A DNA stretch of 64,000 nucleotides from Haloferax elongans ATCC BAA-1513 (GCF_000336755.1 NZ_AOLK01000022.1:108277-172276), one strand, 5' to 3'. Positions 1-10,994 are shown, numbered from the stretch's first letter. A program made the numbers and translations. Notes: generated from the letters alone by a model not told the origin.

Positions 1-1
1 G

Positions 2-20
2 AGATGTGTATAAGAGACAG
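2..20 (+). other. Tn5/Nextera mosaic-end adapter remnant
   Basis: The 19 bases match the hyperactive Tn5 mosaic end used in Nextera libraries (AGATGTGTATAAGAGACAG). It sits at the very first bases of the window and has no counterpart elsewhere in it, so it is untrimmed adapter at a contig end rather than part of the genome. The following 115 bases up to the first gene look like ordinary intergenic DNA. Confidence 0.95.
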
Positions 21-150
21 GAATAGAATTTCCCCGATAAATCCGCGCCCCCGAGTATCAACACCGATAATCGTCTTGTGTGTTCGTTGGAAATATTGGA
101 TTCCGCCAATCAAGCGTCACAGATAGGTCTGTCCAGTGCTATCGTTGCCC

Positions 151-450
151 ATGGAAGCTGTCGTTCCCCTCCTCGTGGCGGGCTTTTGCATCGTGGCCCC
201 GTCACTCCTCTTCGTCGGGTTTGTCCGCCTCCTCGATAGCATGCGGGACGACGCGCTCGTCGAACGGGTCGTCGACCGACTCGACGAGGGTGTCGAGGGT
301 GAAGGGACGACAGTCGACCCGACGCTGTTCCTCCAGACTGCACAGGAAAAATCGCGCGAGCGAATGGTCGTCTGTCGAGAGTGCGGTGCGCCGAACGTGG
401 TCGGGAGCAATCGCTGTGGGATGTGCGGAACGCGGCTAAAACGAAGATAG
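151..450 (+). CDS. Small membrane protein with C-terminal zinc ribbon
   Basis: A protein of about 99 residues. One N-terminal hydrophobic segment (about residues 3-25) is followed by an acidic linker and then a CxxC-x(9)-CxxC zinc ribbon at the C terminus, so it is probably a membrane-anchored zinc-ribbon protein. The function is unknown; such ribbons in archaea often mediate protein or nucleic-acid contacts. An in-frame GTG at 136 would add five residues; ATG at 151 starts directly before the hydrophobic segment and is preferred. It converges on sucD, with only 11 nt between the two stop codons. Confidence 0.7.
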   Translation: MEAVVPLLVAGFCIVAPSLLFVGFVRLLDSMRDDALVERVVDRLDEGVEGEGTTVDPTLFLQTAQEKSRERMVVCRECGAPNVVGSNRCGMCGTRLKRR

Positions 451-461
451 GTGCGGAAGAC

Positions 462-1331
462 TTAGAGGAAGTCTTCGATGTGGTCGGCGACTTCGTTCGG
501 GGTGTCGCCGACGGGGACGCCCGCGTCGTTGAGGGCGTTAATCTTGGACTCTGCGGTGCCCGTCCCGGAACCGGAGACGATAGCGCCAGCGTGACCCATG
601 CGCTTGCCCGGCGGTGCCGTACGGCCAGCGATGAAGCCAGCGACCGGCGTGTCCATGTTCTCGGCGATGAACTTCGCGGCCTGCTCTTCGTCTTCGCCAC
701 CAATCTCACCGCACATGACGACGGCCTCGGTGTCGGGGTCGTTCTCGAACGCTTCGAGGGCGTCGATGAACGAAGTGCCGATGATTGGGTCGCCGCCGAT
801 ACCGATGGCGGTGGTCTGGCCGATACCGCGCTCGGTCAGGTTCGAGACGACCTGGTACGTGAGGGTACCGGAGCGCGAGACGAGACCGACGTTACCCTCC
901 TCGAAGATGTTGCCGGGGAGGATGCCGAGTTTGGCCTCGCCAGGCGTGATGATGCCCGGGCAGTTGGGGCCGATGAGACGCGTGTCGGTCTCCGACAGGC
1001 GCTTGTTGACCTTGGCCATGTCCTGCGTCGGGACGCCTTCCGTGATGGCGACGACGAGGTCGAGGTCCGTGTCGAGCGCCTCGAAGATAGCGTCCGCGGC
1101 GAACGCCGGTGGGACGAACACGACGGAGGCCGTGGCGTCTTCCTCTTCGACGGCCTCGGAGACGGTGTCGTAGACGGGGATGCCGTCAACGTCCTGTCCA
1201 CCCTTTCCGGGGGACGTTCCGGCAACGACGTTCGTGCCGTACTCCACCATCTGCCGGGTGTGGAACTTGCCTTCTCCACCAGTGATACCCTGTACAACTA
1301 CACGCGTGTCGTCGTCGACGAAAATGCTCAT
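462..1331 (-). CDS. sucD: Succinate-CoA ligase (ADP-forming) subunit alpha
   Basis: The alpha subunit of succinyl-CoA synthetase catalyses succinyl-CoA + ADP + Pi to succinate + ATP + CoA in the TCA cycle. The 289 residues match the family length. The N-terminal CoA-binding Rossmann part begins near residue 12 ([14 protein letters not shown]). The phosphohistidine loop GHAGAI lies near residue 246, and the nucleotide and ligase domain ends in a conserved acidic tail. The start overlaps the sucC stop by ATGA, so both subunits are made from one mRNA by coupled translation. Identification is firm from the motifs and the partner gene. Confidence 0.97.
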   Translation of the reverse strand: MSIFVDDDTRVVVQGITGGEGKFHTRQMVEYGTNVVAGTSPGKGGQDVDGIPVYDTVSEAVEEEDATASVVFVPPAFAADAIFEALDTDLDLVVAITEGVPTQDMAKVNKRLSETDTRLIGPNCPGIITPGEAKLGILPGNIFEEGNVGLVSRSGTLTYQVVSNLTERGIGQTTAIGIGGDPIIGTSFIDALEAFENDPDTEAVVMCGEIGGEDEEQAAKFIAENMDTPVAGFIAGRTAPPGKRMGHAGAIVSGSGTGTAESKINALNDAGVPVGDTPNEVADHIEDFL

Positions 1332-2473
1332 TGGGACACCTCCTTGGCGTTCTCGACAGCACGCTGGACAGCGTCTTCCAGCGTCGCTTCGACCTGCACG
1401 AGGTCGGTGTTCAGAATCTCCATGCCTTCCTTGGCGTTCGTGCCCGCGAGGCGGACGACGACCGGTTTCGGAATCTCGTCGAACTGCTCCAGCGCCTCGT
1501 TGATACCCTTGGCGACCTCGTCACCGCGGGTGATGCCGCCGAAGATGTTGAAGACGACAGAGTCGACGTTCTCGTCAGAGAAGACCATGTCCAGCGCGTT
1601 GGCGACGCGTTCTGCCTTCGCACCGCCACCGATGTCGAGGAAGTTGGCGGGTGTGCCGCCGTAGTAGTCGACGAGGTCGAGCGTCGTCATGACCAGCCCG
1701 GCACCGTTGCCGATGATGCCAGTGTTGCCCGACAGACGGACGTAGTCGAAGCCGTACTCGCCAGCCTTGGCTTCGAGTTCGTCCTCGTAGGAGTCTTCTT
1801 CCATCGCCGCGAGGTCGTCGTGGCGGAAGAGCGCGTCGTCGTCGATGTTCATCACGGCGTCCGCGGCCACCACGTCGCGGTCCGAGGTAATCATCACGGG
1901 GTTGATTTCGATGTCAGACGCGTCGTTGGCCTCGTAGAGGTCGTAGAGCGTCGAAAGGAACGAGGCGACGTCGAACGCGACGTCACGCGGGATACCAGCC
2001 TCGAAGACGACCTTGCGGGCCTGGTACGGGTGCAGACCGAACGCGGGGTCGATGTGCTCGCGTGCGATGGCGTCGGGGTTCTCTTCGGCGACTTCCTCGA
2101 TGTTGACGCCACCTTCGGTCGAGACCATCGCGACGGGCTTGCCCTCGCTGCGGTCCATCGTGATACCGACGTACAGTTCGTTCTCGAAGTCGACACCAGC
2201 CTCGACGAGAACTTTCTCGACGGTGTAACCCTTCAGGTCCATTCCGAGGATGTCCTCGGCGGCCTGACGAGCTTCGTCTTCGTCCATGGCGATTTTGATA
2301 CCGCCAGCCTTGCCACGCCCACCGACGTGTACCTGCGCCTTGATGGCAGCAGGGTAGCCGATGTCCTCGACCGCCTCCATAACCTCGTCTACCGACGATG
2401 CGAGACGGGACTCGGGCACCGGAATCCCGGCCTCGGCGAAGATATTCTTCGCCTGATATTCGTGAAGCTTCAT
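1328..2473 (-). CDS. sucC: Succinate-CoA ligase (ADP-forming) subunit beta
   Basis: The nucleotide-binding beta subunit of succinyl-CoA synthetase (381 residues, normal length). It begins with the family signature [12 protein letters not shown], followed by an ATP-grasp domain (residues about 9-230) and the C-terminal ligase domain with GNGAGLVM and [15 protein letters not shown] longer open frame reaches 2512, but its 13 extra residues are not part of the family and the ATG at 2473 starts the conserved N terminus. First gene of a sucC-sucD operon with a 4-nt overlap. Cytoplasmic TCA-cycle enzyme. Confidence 0.97.
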   Translation of the reverse strand: MKLHEYQAKNIFAEAGIPVPESRLASSVDEVMEAVEDIGYPAAIKAQVHVGGRGKAGGIKIAMDEDEARQAAEDILGMDLKGYTVEKVLVEAGVDFENELYVGITMDRSEGKPVAMVSTEGGVNIEEVAEENPDAIAREHIDPAFGLHPYQARKVVFEAGIPRDVAFDVASFLSTLYDLYEANDASDIEINPVMITSDRDVVAADAVMNIDDDALFRHDDLAAMEEDSYEDELEAKAGEYGFDYVRLSGNTGIIGNGAGLVMTTLDLVDYYGGTPANFLDIGGGAKAERVANALDMVFSDENVDSVVFNIFGGITRGDEVAKGINEALEQFDEIPKPVVVRLAGTNAKEGMEILNTDLVQVEATLEDAVQRAVENAKEVSQ

Positions 2474-2553
2474 GCCATCCGTGGGAGGGGAAGGCACGCG
2501 CTTAAATCCCAATCATCTCCTCGTCGGAGGGCGGTGAAATTCGCCGACAGTGA

Positions 2554-3036
2554 TTACTCGCGAACGAAATAATACGCACCAAAGAGCCCGGATACGAGAC
2601 CGAACGCAGCGAGGACCGGACGCACCAGATAGAGTTGGATGAGCGCACCCACGTCGATGCCGCCGCCTACTTGGTCGGCGCGCAGTGAGTACACTTCACC
2701 CTCGTATCTGACCGGGTACAGACCGTAGCCGACGTCGATGTGGTCCGTCGCGTAGTGCAGGTCCGGTGCGGTCTGGTTCTCGTCGTCTACCACGTACGTG
2801 TCGTTCGACGCGGCTCTCGCCCGGTCGAAGGCACGCTGTGCTGCTGGCGAGAGGTACTCGTAGGGAACGACGTCTGACTCGCTGTACGAGAGTCCGTCGA
2901 CGGTCCCGCCGGTCGCGGGGTGAACTTCGACGGCGTAGTCGATGTCTCGGGACGTGTCCACGATGGGCATCGCCGCCGCTCCGGCGAAAAAGACGACGGC
3001 GACCGCAACAAGCGTGAGAACGCGTCGGGAGGGCAT
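2554..3036 (-). CDS. Secreted or membrane-anchored haloarchaeal hypothetical protein
   Basis: A 160-residue protein with an N-terminal hydrophobic segment (VLTLVAVAVVFFAGAAA, about residues 5-22), an acidic extracellular-type domain of about 110 residues, and a second hydrophobic segment near the C terminus (about residues 135-156). It is therefore probably anchored at both ends with the domain outside the membrane. No catalytic motif is recognised. The open frame extends far upstream to 3621, but that part is antisense to the oxidoreductase gene; ATG at 3036 gives a clean signal-like N terminus. Confidence 0.75.
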   Translation of the reverse strand: MPSRRVLTLVAVAVVFFAGAAAMPIVDTSRDIDYAVEVHPATGGTVDGLSYSESDVVPYEYLSPAAQRAFDRARAASNDTYVVDDENQTAPDLHYATDHIDVGYGLYPVRYEGEVYSLRADQVGGGIDVGALIQLYLVRPVLAAFGLVSGLFGAYYFVRE

Positions 3037-3174
3037 CAGCGGGTGATTCTCGATACGCCGGTAAGTGTTTTCGGCCAGCCGACACGCCCCAATGAACCGA
3101 CTCGCTCTCTTTTCTCCCCCACCAATCTCTCCGGTGACTCCGTTTTTATCAGGGATGGCGACGCACGCAGAGCC

Positions 3175-4140
3175 ATGCGCGCCGTTCGATTCCACACCCA
3201 CGGCGGACTCGACGTGTTGCAGGTAGACGACATCGACGTGCCCGAGCCACAGCCCGACGAGGTGCTCGTCGAAGTCGCCGCTGCCGGCGTCAACCCCGTC
3301 GATACCTACTTCCGAGACGGGTCGTACCAACCCTTCGCCATGCCGATGATTCCGGGCGTCGATGTCGCTGGCGAGGTTGCAGCCGTCGGCACCGACGTCA
3401 CCGACTTCGAAGTGGGTGACTCCGTCGTCGGCACCGGTATCGGAAAGGACCACTACGGCGGCTACGCCGAGTTCGCGGCGGTCCCGACCGACCGTCTCGC
3501 GGTCCTTCCAGACGACGCGGACCTCGTCGCGGCGGGCGGCGCGGGAGTTGCGGGGGTCACCGCGTGGCGGGCGCTCGTCGACCACGGTGGAATGCAACTC
3601 GGCGAGACAGTCCTGATTCACGGCGGCTCAGGCGGCGTCGGCCACGCGGCCGTCCAACTCGCCAACGCAGCAGGCGCACACGTCATCACCACGGCGGCCC
3701 CAGAATATCACGACCGCGTGGCAGAACTCGGCGCCGACGTGGTTCTCGACTACGGCCGCGACGACCTCGCCGAGGCAGTGAAAGACGCCGCGAAGGGTGG
3801 TGGGGTAGACCTGACGCTTGACCACCGCCTCGACGATTACCTCCAGTTCGACGCCGACGTGGCAGCCACAGGGGGACGAGTCGTCGGCATCGGCGAGAAC
3901 GACCCGCAAGTCGGGTTCGAACTGTCGTCCGCCGCTCGCGGGAAGGACCTACAAATTACGATGATGAGCATGTTCAACACGCCGGAACTCACGGCCCCGC
4001 TCCGGGAACTCGCCGGACTACTGGGCGCTGGCGACTTCGAAATCGACGTTGCGCGAACCTACGACCTCGACGAGGCTGCAGACGCACAACGAGCCGTCAT
4101 GGAAGACAGCTTCCTCGGAAAGCTGGTTATCACGCCCTGA
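3175..4140 (+). CDS. NADPH:quinone reductase-type zinc-independent alcohol dehydrogenase
   Basis: A member of the medium-chain dehydrogenase/reductase superfamily, quinone oxidoreductase (QOR) branch, 321 residues. It has a GroES-like N-terminal domain (about 1-125) and a Rossmann domain with GGSGGVGHAAVQLA near residues 145-160. The zinc-ligand cysteines of true alcohol dehydrogenases are absent, as expected for QOR enzymes that reduce quinones or enones with NADPH. The start is set at the ATG before the conserved MRAVRFHTHGG. It lies divergent from the membrane protein and 73 nt before an SDR gene; the exact substrate cannot be read from the sequence. Confidence 0.88.
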   Translation: MRAVRFHTHGGLDVLQVDDIDVPEPQPDEVLVEVAAAGVNPVDTYFRDGSYQPFAMPMIPGVDVAGEVAAVGTDVTDFEVGDSVVGTGIGKDHYGGYAEFAAVPTDRLAVLPDDADLVAAGGAGVAGVTAWRALVDHGGMQLGETVLIHGGSGGVGHAAVQLANAAGAHVITTAAPEYHDRVAELGADVVLDYGRDDLAEAVKDAAKGGGVDLTLDHRLDDYLQFDADVAATGGRVVGIGENDPQVGFELSSAARGKDLQITMMSMFNTPELTAPLRELAGLLGAGDFEIDVARTYDLDEAADAQRAVMEDSFLGKLVITP

Positions 4141-4213
4141 ATCGCCCTCCGGCTACTGCGTCGTCTCGACTGGCCACCGCATCTTATGTCGTGTGCGACC
4201 AATTGTCATTGCA

Positions 4214-4921
4214 ATGACTGTCGATTTCGATTTCGAAGGAACAGTCGCACTCGTCACCGGTGCCAGCGGGGAACTCGGCGGTGCAGTCGCCCGGGCCTTC
4301 CACGCTGCGGGCGCGTCAGTCGCGGCCGCGGACGTCGTCGAACCGGACGACGAAGACGGCTTCTTCGACTCGGATGGCGTCCGTTTCTACGAGGGTGACT
4401 TCACGGACGAAGACGAGGTTGCCCGCGTCGTCGACGCCGTCGCGTCCGACTTCGGCCGCATCGACCACCTCGCGAACATCGCGGGAACGTGGCGCGGCGG
4501 GACGCCCATCGACGAGACCGACGCCGAGACGTTCGATTTCCTCTTCGACGTGAACCTCAAGACGATGTTCCTCGCCTCGAAACACGCGATTTCGCACCTC
4601 CGTGAGACGTCAGGGACTATCGTGAGCGTCTCTGCTCGGTCGTCGCTCGAAGGGGGCAAGGGCGACGGCATCTACCGGGCGTCGAAAGCTGGCGTTCGAC
4701 TCCTGACAGAGACGATTGCGGAGGAGAACCTCGGCGACGTGCGTGCGAACGCGGTCATGCCGAGCATCATCGACACGCCGATGAACCGCGAGATGATGCC
4801 CGACGCGGATTTCGAAACGTGGGTCACGCCAGCGGAGATTGCACAGACGATTCTGTTCCTCTGTTCGGACGCCTCATCGGCAACGAGTGGGGCGGCGGTC
4901 CCGGTGTACGGCGAAGCGTGA
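4214..4921 (+). CDS. SDR family oxidoreductase
   Basis: A short-chain dehydrogenase/reductase of 235 residues. The NAD(P)-binding motif TGASGELGG is near residue 15, the NIAGTW segment stands for the family NNAG motif, the catalytic Ser lies in SVSARSS and the YxxxK pair in YRASK. The C-terminal half holds the helix and loop that bind substrate. The start is the ATG just before the first beta strand; the longer open frame overlaps the previous gene. The substrate is unknown. It follows the quinone reductase on the same strand and may be transcribed with it. Confidence 0.88.
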   Translation: MTVDFDFEGTVALVTGASGELGGAVARAFHAAGASVAAADVVEPDDEDGFFDSDGVRFYEGDFTDEDEVARVVDAVASDFGRIDHLANIAGTWRGGTPIDETDAETFDFLFDVNLKTMFLASKHAISHLRETSGTIVSVSARSSLEGGKGDGIYRASKAGVRLLTETIAEENLGDVRANAVMPSIIDTPMNREMMPDADFETWVTPAEIAQTILFLCSDASSATSGAAVPVYGEA

Positions 4922-5081
4922 GAAACAATTATTAATTTGACAACATCGGCCCTGATTAGGCGCTACTACCACCGACTTGCGAGGGGTGCGCGCGAATTTT
5001 TGCAGCGAGCGCATGACATTCACGAACACGACAAGCGTTAGAAATCAGGGGTGAATAATCGCCAAGATTCGGACGAACGTG

Positions 5082-5092
5082 CCATCATATAT
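5082..5092 (+). promoter_or_regulatory. AT-rich TATA-like element upstream of first NSS transporter
   Basis: The stretch TCATATATAAT stands out in the 264-nt gap before the transporter gene. A second weaker TATA-like stretch (TTATC, 5151-5155) lies about 32 nt before the start codon. The gap also holds an AT-rich run just after the SDR stop (4923-4941) that may serve termination. Nothing else is recognised in this gap. Confidence 0.4.
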
Positions 5093-5185
5093 AATCGTTT
5101 GGAGAAATGTGTAGGTTTTCCGCCCGATATGCGACTGCATACCGCGTCATTTATCACACCCTCGTCAGCAACACGGTGGTAGAAC

Positions 5186-6523
5186 ATGAACGAACGTGAA
5201 ACCTGGGCGACGAGAGCAGGCTTCATCCTCGCTGCAGTCGGCAGCGCAGTCGGTCTCGGGAACATCTGGCAGTTCCCGTTCAAGACTGCGCAGTTCGGCG
5301 GGGCATCCTTCCTCATCGTCTACGTTATCGCCGCACTCGGCATCGGCCTCCCGGCCATCCTCGCCGAGTTCGTCATCGGGCGGAGAAGCAACCTGAATAC
5401 CATCAGCGCCTTCGAGAAACTCGGCCACAAGAACTGGCGCTTCGTCGGTGCCCTCGGCTTGTTCACTGGCTTTTGGATTCTGTCGTACTACAGTGTCGTC
5501 GGCGGGTGGGTCCTCCGCTACATCGGCGGTAGCCTGACGGGTGCGTACTTCGGTGCGCCCGCAGAGTACTTCGGACAGGTTTCGGCCGGTATGGACGCGC
5601 TCGCGCTCCACGCCGTCTTCATGGCACTCGTGGTCGTCATCGTCGCCGCCGGTATCGAAGACGGTATCGAGAAGGCGACGAAGCTGATGGTTCCGAGCAT
5701 CATCGTCATCCTCGGTGCGCTCGCAATCTTCGCCTTCACGCTCCCCGGAGCGTCCGAGGGGTACGCGTACTTCCTCTCGCCCGACTTCGACGCGCTCTTT
5801 GCGAACTTAGGCGACATCGTTCCCTTCGCCGTCGGGCAGGCGTTCTTCTCGCTGTCGCTCGGTATGGGTGCGATGATTACCTACGCCTCTTACATCGACG
5901 GCGACCAGAGCCTGTTCGGTGACGGGATTACCATCGTCTTCCTGAACAGTTTCGTCGGCATCCTCGCCGGTCTCGTCGTCCTCCCGCTCCTGTTCGCACA
6001 GGGTATCGACCCCAACACGAGCGGTGCCGGTGCGGTGTTCATCAGCGTCGCCGGCGCGTTCGCCAACATCCCCGGCGGGCAGGCAATCGGTCTCATCTTC
6101 TTCCTCGTGGTTCTCATCGCCGCGCTCTCGTCGGCGATTAGCCTCCTCGAAGTCGTCGTTTCGTGGGCTATCGACAACTACGACGTGACGCGCCCGCAGA
6201 TGGCCGTCCTCCTCGGTGGTATCATCTTCCTGCTCGGCGTCCCCTCGGCACTCGACACGGCGTGGCTCGGCTGGTTCGACACGCTGGCGTACAAGTTCTT
6301 CCTGCCCGTGGGCGTCCTCGGTATCCTCATCTTCGTCGCGTGGGTCTACGGCGCACCAGCCCTCGACGAAGTGATGAAGGGAAGCGGCCTCGGCGACGGC
6401 GTCGGCCTGACGTGGCTCTGGCTCGCACGCACGCTCGTCATCGTGGCTGTCGTCGCCACGCTGGTGCTGGGCTTCCAGACCCTGTTCCTCGGCGAGAGTC
6501 CGGCTATCATTCCGCCCATCTGA
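5186..6523 (+). CDS. Sodium-dependent transporter, NSS/SNF family
   Basis: An integral membrane protein of 445 residues with about 11-12 hydrophobic segments, from the neurotransmitter:sodium symporter family, which imports amino acids or related solutes with Na+. The family signature is in TM1 (AAVGSAVGLGNIWQFPF, residues about 16-33); most relatives have NIWRFP, so the Arg is replaced by Gln here. LeuT-fold features are seen in TM6 and TM8 (SLSLGMGAMITYASY). A close paralogue follows 171 nt downstream, so this is a tandem pair. The transported solute is unknown. Confidence 0.93.
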   Translation: MNERETWATRAGFILAAVGSAVGLGNIWQFPFKTAQFGGASFLIVYVIAALGIGLPAILAEFVIGRRSNLNTISAFEKLGHKNWRFVGALGLFTGFWILSYYSVVGGWVLRYIGGSLTGAYFGAPAEYFGQVSAGMDALALHAVFMALVVVIVAAGIEDGIEKATKLMVPSIIVILGALAIFAFTLPGASEGYAYFLSPDFDALFANLGDIVPFAVGQAFFSLSLGMGAMITYASYIDGDQSLFGDGITIVFLNSFVGILAGLVVLPLLFAQGIDPNTSGAGAVFISVAGAFANIPGGQAIGLIFFLVVLIAALSSAISLLEVVVSWAIDNYDVTRPQMAVLLGGIIFLLGVPSALDTAWLGWFDTLAYKFFLPVGVLGILIFVAWVYGAPALDEVMKGSGLGDGVGLTWLWLARTLVIVAVVATLVLGFQTLFLGESPAIIPPI

Positions 6524-6694
6524 GGCGGCGAATCGACACATTTTTGAGCAGTTACGATTCCTCGATAGCGATGCATTTTCTCCGACAATCCGACGGAGAA
6601 TTTTGCGTTTAAGGCGGGTAAAACCGTTAAATTTCTGTGGTGACGTATCTTCGGTCCGAAAGTCATTTTAGGGATGGGCTGTCAATGAGTGTCA

Positions 6695-8113
6695 ATGGCA
6701 CGAGAAACATGGGCGACGCGGCTCGGATTCATCCTCGCCGCCGTCGGAAGCGCGGTCGGTCTCGGGAATATCTGGCGGTTCCCGTGGCAGACCGCAGAAA
6801 ACGGCGGGAGTGCATTCCTCGTCGTCTACCTCGGAATCGTCCTCCTCGTTGGCGTCCCCGGACTCCTCGGGGAGTTCGTCATCGGACGCCGCGCAAACAA
6901 ATCACCTGTCGGCGCACTTCGGGAACTCTCGGGGCAGCGCTCGTGGGGCTTCATCGGCATGTTCTCGGTCATTACCGGCATCTCGCTGTTGTCGTTCTAC
7001 AGCGTCGTCGGCGGCTGGATTATTCGCTACCTCCTCGAAAGCGGCGTCTCTCTCGTCGGCTCTGACCCCGCGTACTTCACGAACCCCGGACAGTACTTCG
7101 GCGGCGTCTCCGCCGGAGCGGATGCTGCGCTCTACCACCTGCTGTTCCTCGGACTGACCGCACTCATCGTCTTCGCTGGCATCCGCAAGGGCATCGAACT
7201 CGGCACCAAAATCATGATGCCCGCTGTGCTCGTCCTCCTCGGCGGGCTCGCTGCGTGGGCCGCGACCCAACCGAACGCGGCCGCAGGCTACGCGTTCTTC
7301 CTCCGCTTCGACCCTTCGGTTATCTCGGAGAACTTCTTCGCTATCCTCGGTCCCGCCGCCGGACAGGCACTCTTTACGCTCTCTCTCGGCGCAGGGACGA
7401 TGATTACCTACGCCTCCTACCTCGGTGAAGACCGTTCGCTCCCCTTCGACGGCAGCGCCATTGCCGTGCTCAACACGAGCGTCGGCGTCATCACCGGTCT
7501 GGTGGTCTTCCCGCTTCTGTTCTCGCAGGGTATCAACCCGACCGAGACGGGCACTGGACCCGGCGCACTCTTCGTCGGCCTCGCGGGCGCGTTCTCGCAA
7601 CTTCCCGCCGGAACGCTCATCGCCACCGCGTTCTTCGCCGTCGTGACGCTCGCGGCGCTGTCGAGTTCTATCAGCATGCTCGAAATCCCGGTCGCGTTCC
7701 TCGTCGACGAATACGACGTCTCTCGCAAGCGCGCAGTCGCTGGAATGGCGGGTCTCGTCGCGGTCACTGGAACTGTCTGCGCATTCGAACCCTCCATCTT
7801 CGGTTTCGTCGCCGGAACGCTCGTCAACATCCTCCTGACTGCCGGACTCGCCGCGTTCCTCCTGTTCGTCGGTTGGGTCATGGGACGCGACGCTATCGAG
7901 GAGTTGGCGTCGGGCGCAGGAGCGCTCGGTCGCTCTCTCAGTACGCCGTGGCTCTTTGCCGTCGGCATCGTGCTCCCACTGTTCCTCGTCTTCACGCTCC
8001 TGACGCACTTCGGCGTGGACGGAAGCATCGGCTTCTGGCGGACTGTGGGCATCGCAGTCGTCGCCAGCGCCGTCGCATTCTTCGGTCTTCGCCGACCCGA
8101 GTCGGTCGTCTGA
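6695..8113 (+). CDS. Sodium-dependent transporter, NSS/SNF family (second copy)
   Basis: A 472-residue member of the same symporter family as its upstream neighbour, with the canonical TM1 motif GLGNIWRFPW near residues 23-32 and TLSLGAGTMITYASYLG in the TM6 region. ATG at 6695 is chosen; a GTG two codons earlier (6689) is also possible. The two copies share their N-terminal peptide (RETWATRxGFILAAVGSAVGLGNIW) but differ strongly elsewhere, especially in the Arg/Gln position of TM1 and in the C-terminal third. They arose by an old tandem duplication and probably differ in substrate. A T-rich run at 8151-8159 may end transcription. Confidence 0.93.
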   Translation: MARETWATRLGFILAAVGSAVGLGNIWRFPWQTAENGGSAFLVVYLGIVLLVGVPGLLGEFVIGRRANKSPVGALRELSGQRSWGFIGMFSVITGISLLSFYSVVGGWIIRYLLESGVSLVGSDPAYFTNPGQYFGGVSAGADAALYHLLFLGLTALIVFAGIRKGIELGTKIMMPAVLVLLGGLAAWAATQPNAAAGYAFFLRFDPSVISENFFAILGPAAGQALFTLSLGAGTMITYASYLGEDRSLPFDGSAIAVLNTSVGVITGLVVFPLLFSQGINPTETGTGPGALFVGLAGAFSQLPAGTLIATAFFAVVTLAALSSSISMLEIPVAFLVDEYDVSRKRAVAGMAGLVAVTGTVCAFEPSIFGFVAGTLVNILLTAGLAAFLLFVGWVMGRDAIEELASGAGALGRSLSTPWLFAVGIVLPLFLVFTLLTHFGVDGSIGFWRTVGIAVVASAVAFFGLRRPESVV

Positions 8114-8295
8114 CGAAGCGGAGACCCACGCACTCCGACTCCATTTTTCCGTTTGTGTGGTCGCTGCCGACACCACCCCACGCAGTCTGTCGATTCGTCA
8201 CACCGGTATGTGATGATTGTTACGTGTAGATTTCGACGACTGTCGAACACCAGGTTGCCGGATTGCGGAACTCCTTTGACCCCAGGATACGCACC

Positions 8296-8305
8296 GATAT
8301 TTCAA
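8296..8305 (+). promoter_or_regulatory. TATA-like box for pccB-pccX
   Basis: GATATTTCAA is centred about 25 nt before the pccB ATG at 8325, the spacing expected for a leaderless haloarchaeal transcript. This supports 8325 over the ATG at 8331. Confidence 0.4.
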
Positions 8306-8324
8306 TGAGCGAAGGTGGTCTGGC

Positions 8325-9871
<1,547 letters not shown>

Positions 9872-9875
<4 letters not shown>

Positions 9876-10141
9876 GCGAAAACATCCAGTCGGGGCTGTC
9901 GATTCCGGACGACGCGGACCCGGAAGAGGCCGCAGCCATCGTCGCCGCCGTCGGCGCACACATCCGCGACCAAGCCGCGGCCGCAGCAGCGGCAGCCGCG
10001 AACGGCGACGAAGAGACGTGGAACGAAAAGCGCTGGCAGTACGCCGGCCGACTCGAATCGGTCACCGGATGCGGGCGTCGGGTTCCGTCGGGCGCACCCA
10101 CAGACGCGTGGGCCGCCTCGGGACGCACAGAACGCTTCTAA
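9872..10141 (+). CDS. pccX: PccX-like small subunit of acyl-CoA carboxylase
   Basis: An 89-residue acidic protein with an Ala/Glu-rich N-terminal half ([18 protein letters not shown], then a run of alanines) and a Trp-rich C-terminal segment ([13 protein letters not shown]). Its start overlaps the pccB stop by four bases. Position, length and composition match PccX, the third subunit needed for activity of the propionyl-CoA carboxylase described in Haloferax mediterranei; it also recalls the epsilon subunits of actinobacterial acyl-CoA carboxylases. Assignment rests on context and overall pattern, since the family has no catalytic motif. Confidence 0.8.
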
Positions 10142-10147
10142 TCTACT

Positions 10148-10825
10148 CTAACTGCTCTCAGTTTCTTTCTCGGCGACGAGCGCCGGGTCGTCCACGATGA
10201 CGCCATCGACGCCCCACTGGCGTAGTCTCTCGACCGTCTCGCGGTCTGGAACCGTCCACGTGTTGACGTCGAACCCGGCGTCCTGTGCTTCCCCGACGCG
10301 GGCCGCCGAGAGCAGTTCGTAGTACGGGTGAACGGCCGCGCAGTCGAGGTCCACGGCGACAGCGAGCGAGTCGGCCCAGTCGTCGGCGAAGAGGTACGCG
10401 ACTGGGAGGGCAGACGCCTCCCGAATTTCGCGGAGCGCATCGGCGTCGAACGACGAGACGAGAACCTCGTTGGGAACGTCGGCGACGATGGCTGCGAGGT
10501 CGGTGGCGAGTCCCGACTCCTTCAGTTCGACGTTGACGAACGTCGAATCCGGAAGTGCGTCGAACACCGCCGCGAGTGTCGGAATCGACTCCGACGAGTC
10601 GCCGACACGAAGTTCCTGAAGTTCTGAGAGCGTCGCGTCAGCGACTGCTCCCGACCCGTCGGTCATGCGGTCTACCGTCTCGTCGTGGAAGACCACGAGT
10701 TCTCCACTCCCACAGCGACGCACGTCGAGTTCGACGCAAGGGAGACGCGGTGTGGCAGCGCGGAATGCGGCGAGCGTGTTCTCGGGCGCGAGTACGGGAC
10801 AGCCCCGGTGAGCGAAAGCGCGCAT
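10148..10825 (-). CDS. Glycerophosphodiester phosphodiesterase
   Basis: A GDPD-family enzyme (225 residues) that hydrolyses glycerophosphodiesters to glycerol-3-phosphate and an alcohol. The TIM-barrel signature is complete: AHRGCPVLAPENTLAAF at the N terminus gives the catalytic His and the PENT metal-binding Glu. ELDVRRC supplies the next acidic ligands and VVFHDETVDRMT the second catalytic His. There is no signal peptide, so it acts in the cytoplasm. ATG at 10825 starts directly before the signature; the open frame upstream lacks family similarity. It is divergent from the ugp ABC operon, which suggests joint use of imported glycerophosphodiesters. Confidence 0.92.
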   Translation of the reverse strand: MRAFAHRGCPVLAPENTLAAFRAATPRLPCVELDVRRCGSGELVVFHDETVDRMTDGSGAVADATLSELQELRVGDSSESIPTLAAVFDALPDSTFVNVELKESGLATDLAAIVADVPNEVLVSSFDADALREIREASALPVAYLFADDWADSLAVAVDLDCAAVHPYYELLSAARVGEAQDAGFDVNTWTVPDRETVERLRQWGVDGVIVDDPALVAEKETESS

Positions 10826-10940
10826 GGAGATATGTGTGAGATACCCCGGTTGAAAGCCATTTCTCAATTGACACACTGTGGCAAACGAAAAACATGATGC
10901 CTGGATAGACAATTATTATGACACCCAAATCTATTTTCTC

Positions 10941-10953
10941 TAATTTATTATCT
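10941..10953 (+). promoter_or_regulatory. AT-rich promoter element of the ugp operon
   Basis: TAATTTATTATCT lies about 45-54 nt before the ugpB ATG in an AT-rich 169-nt gap shared with the divergent GDPD gene. It is the best TATA candidate on the plus strand and would leave a leader of about 20 nt. An inducible phosphate or glycerol control site would be expected here, but no clear operator palindrome was found. Confidence 0.4.
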
Positions 10954-10994
10954 GAAAGAAAGGCTTTTCATCGACGCTTGGTTCCCTCCGAGCG

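Noticed and set aside
1331-2572. A 413-codon plus-strand frame opposite sucC
   Set aside because: Antisense shadow of sucC with no recognisable domain.
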